Part shown: one piece after another, positions 63,366 through 64,000 of the stretch
Layout of the letters: the number at the start of each line of letters is the position of its first letter
How positions within the stretch are numbered: position 1 is the stretch's first letter
Assembly (NCBI GenBank): GCA_965662685.1
Contig: CBFIIQ010000006.1
Coordinates: 1 to 64,000 of the forward strand
Source: Eutrophocola sp965662685
Lineage (GTDB): Bacteria > Pseudomonadota > Gammaproteobacteria > Pseudomonadales > Pseudohongiellaceae
Direction: 5' to 3'
DNA length: 64,000 nucleotides
The notes under the pieces: model-generated
What the model was told of the DNA's origin: nothing
Seen by the model: the letters and a program-made list of their open reading frames with translations, nothing else
The model's database searches: none
Position numbers and translations under genes: made by a program

Positions 63366-63797
63366 CTATAATTCTGCTGCAGGTGGCTGAGTAATCAACC
63401 TGAGATTTTCAGCTCCGGCAGTAGCAAGGGTAGACATGAGCCTGGTTACCACCCCGTAATTTACCGATTCATCTGCTTCAACATAAACGGGTACTGCAGG
63501 ATTCTGGCTAAGAATCTTTTCCACATCGGCCTGGATACTCTCCAGTACAACTGGTTGGGGGTCTTCTTCCGCGCCCAGGCTAATGAAATAGGATCCCTCA
63601 GCATTGATAGAAACCACCAGAGTTAATTCGTCACTGTTCTCTACCGGCTCCGCATCGGCCCGCGGCAAATCCACCTTTATGCCCTGAGTAATAAGCGGCG
63701 CAGTAATCATAAACACAATCAATAACACCAGCATCACATCAATCAGCGGTACGACGTTGATTTCTGCCATCTGTTTTCTTCGGCGCGGTCTATCCAC
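63366..63797 (-). CDS. tolR: Tol-Pal system protein TolR
   Basis: This 143-residue ExbD-like protein has a basic N-terminus, one membrane helix (about 15-35, EINVVPLIDVMLVLLIVFM) whose Asp carries the proton, and a periplasmic domain. With TolQ it forms the motor that powers TolA. It starts five bases after the tolQ stop codon. Confidence 0.96.
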   Translation of the reverse strand: MDRPRRRKQMAEINVVPLIDVMLVLLIVFMITAPLITQGIKVDLPRADAEPVENSDELTLVVSINAEGSYFISLGAEEDPQPVVLESIQADVEKILSQNPAVPVYVEADESVNYGVVTRLMSTLATAGAENLRLITQPPAAEL

Positions 63798-63802
63798 CCT
63801 CT

Positions 63803-64000
63803 TTATTCCTCTATTCGCCTGGTATGTGCCTGACGATGCAAAATACTCGAAAATTCGTCGGTAAAGGTCATGTAGCTGTGAATAATTGAGTCTACTTTTG
63901 CGGCATAACGGTTATAGGCAATTGCAGCAGGAATGGCGGCAAACAAGCCCATCTCGGTGGCCAGCAAGGCATCAGCAATGCCAGGCGCTACCACCGCCAG
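63803..64000 (-). CDS. tolQ: Tol-Pal system protein TolQ (N-terminus outside the window)
   Basis: The last 65 residues of an ExbB/TolQ-like channel protein. VAPGIADALLATEMGLFAAIPAAIAYNRY is the typical third-helix region; a Thr in it is part of the proton path. The frame is open to the window edge, so the gene continues upstream. It is followed at once by tolR. Confidence 0.93.
   Translation of the reverse strand: MAVVAPGIADALLATEMGLFAAIPAAIAYNRYAAKVDSIIHSYMTFTDEFSSILHRQAHTRRIEE

Noticed and set aside
1..64000. CRISPR array, insertion sequence, prophage or toxin-antitoxin pair
   Set aside because: I found no regularly spaced repeats, transposase, integrase or phage structural genes, and no convincing toxin-antitoxin pair.

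Overview
The window is a 64 kb piece of a gammaproteobacterial chromosome. Evidence for this is the complete tol-pal run followed by queE-queC and tRNA-Lys, prfB with its +1 frameshift next to lysS, the dapA-bamC-purC order, and AcnB, MnmC, MiaE and BepA. Many secreted 'PDLSGIW' and DUF6152-type proteins suggest an environmental, probably marine, lineage; this rank is a guess. Three runs of N (11060-11069, 17326-17487, 33624-33632) show that this is a draft scaffold, and one run sits between two copies of the same 78 bp, which looks like an unresolved assembly join. I see no rRNA, insertion sequence, prophage or CRISPR array.

Layout. 1-8.5 kb: an OmpA-like gene end, a GST, a SRAP/YedK-type DNA-crosslink sensor, a first pair of secreted proteins (PDLxGxW plus DUF6152), tRNA-Ser, a YdjA-like nitroreductase, queF, the YadGH ABC exporter, an unknown membrane-anchored protein and an all-alpha dUTPase. 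8.5-11.05 kb: an AT-rich islet with a small divergent gene, a 430 bp spacer full of palindromes, a FabH-like ketosynthase with an intact Cys-His-Asn triad, and a protein with seven membrane helices ending in a Fis-type helix-turn-helix. 11.1-16.1 kb: tRNA-His, -Arg and -Pro, cysS, glnS, ppiB and lpxH. 16.1-19.6 kb: a second secreted cluster (DUF6152, two PDLxGxW-type proteins, a beta-propeller). 19.6-30.1 kb: a DUF1289 protein, acnB, an AAHS-type transporter, pepN, DUF2797, DUF1315, a rhomboid protease and nadK. 30.3-35.7 kb: a TviB-like dehydrogenase, a secreted M12B-like metalloprotease, a PLP enzyme, a glycine-zipper lipoprotein, tRNA-Asp and tRNA-Val. 35.8-49.9 kb: a CHASE2 adenylate cyclase, queD, ung, lysS, prfB, mnmC, apeB, an FKBP, an LRR lipoprotein, miaE, rmuC and purC. 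50-57.6 kb: bamC, dapA, a PerM-like protein, a TusA-like protein, bepA, nadA and a Sua5-type gene. 57.7-64 kb: tRNA-Lys, queC, queE, cpoB, pal, tolB, tolA, tolR and the end of tolQ.

How genes work together. Translation and tRNA modification are strongly represented: four queuosine-pathway genes (queC, queD, queE, queF) at three loci, plus mnmC, miaE, Sua5, three aminoacyl-tRNA synthetases, RF2 and seven tRNAs. Envelope maintenance is covered by Tol-Pal-CpoB, BamC, BepA and LpxH. The most interesting candidate for an undescribed system is the AT-rich pair at 8962-10928. A FabH-like enzyme of the kind that makes diffusible signals in other bacteria lies directly upstream of a membrane-tethered transcription factor, suggesting a signal synthase with its receptor-regulator. 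The repeated PDLxGxW/DUF6152 secreted modules are the second candidate.
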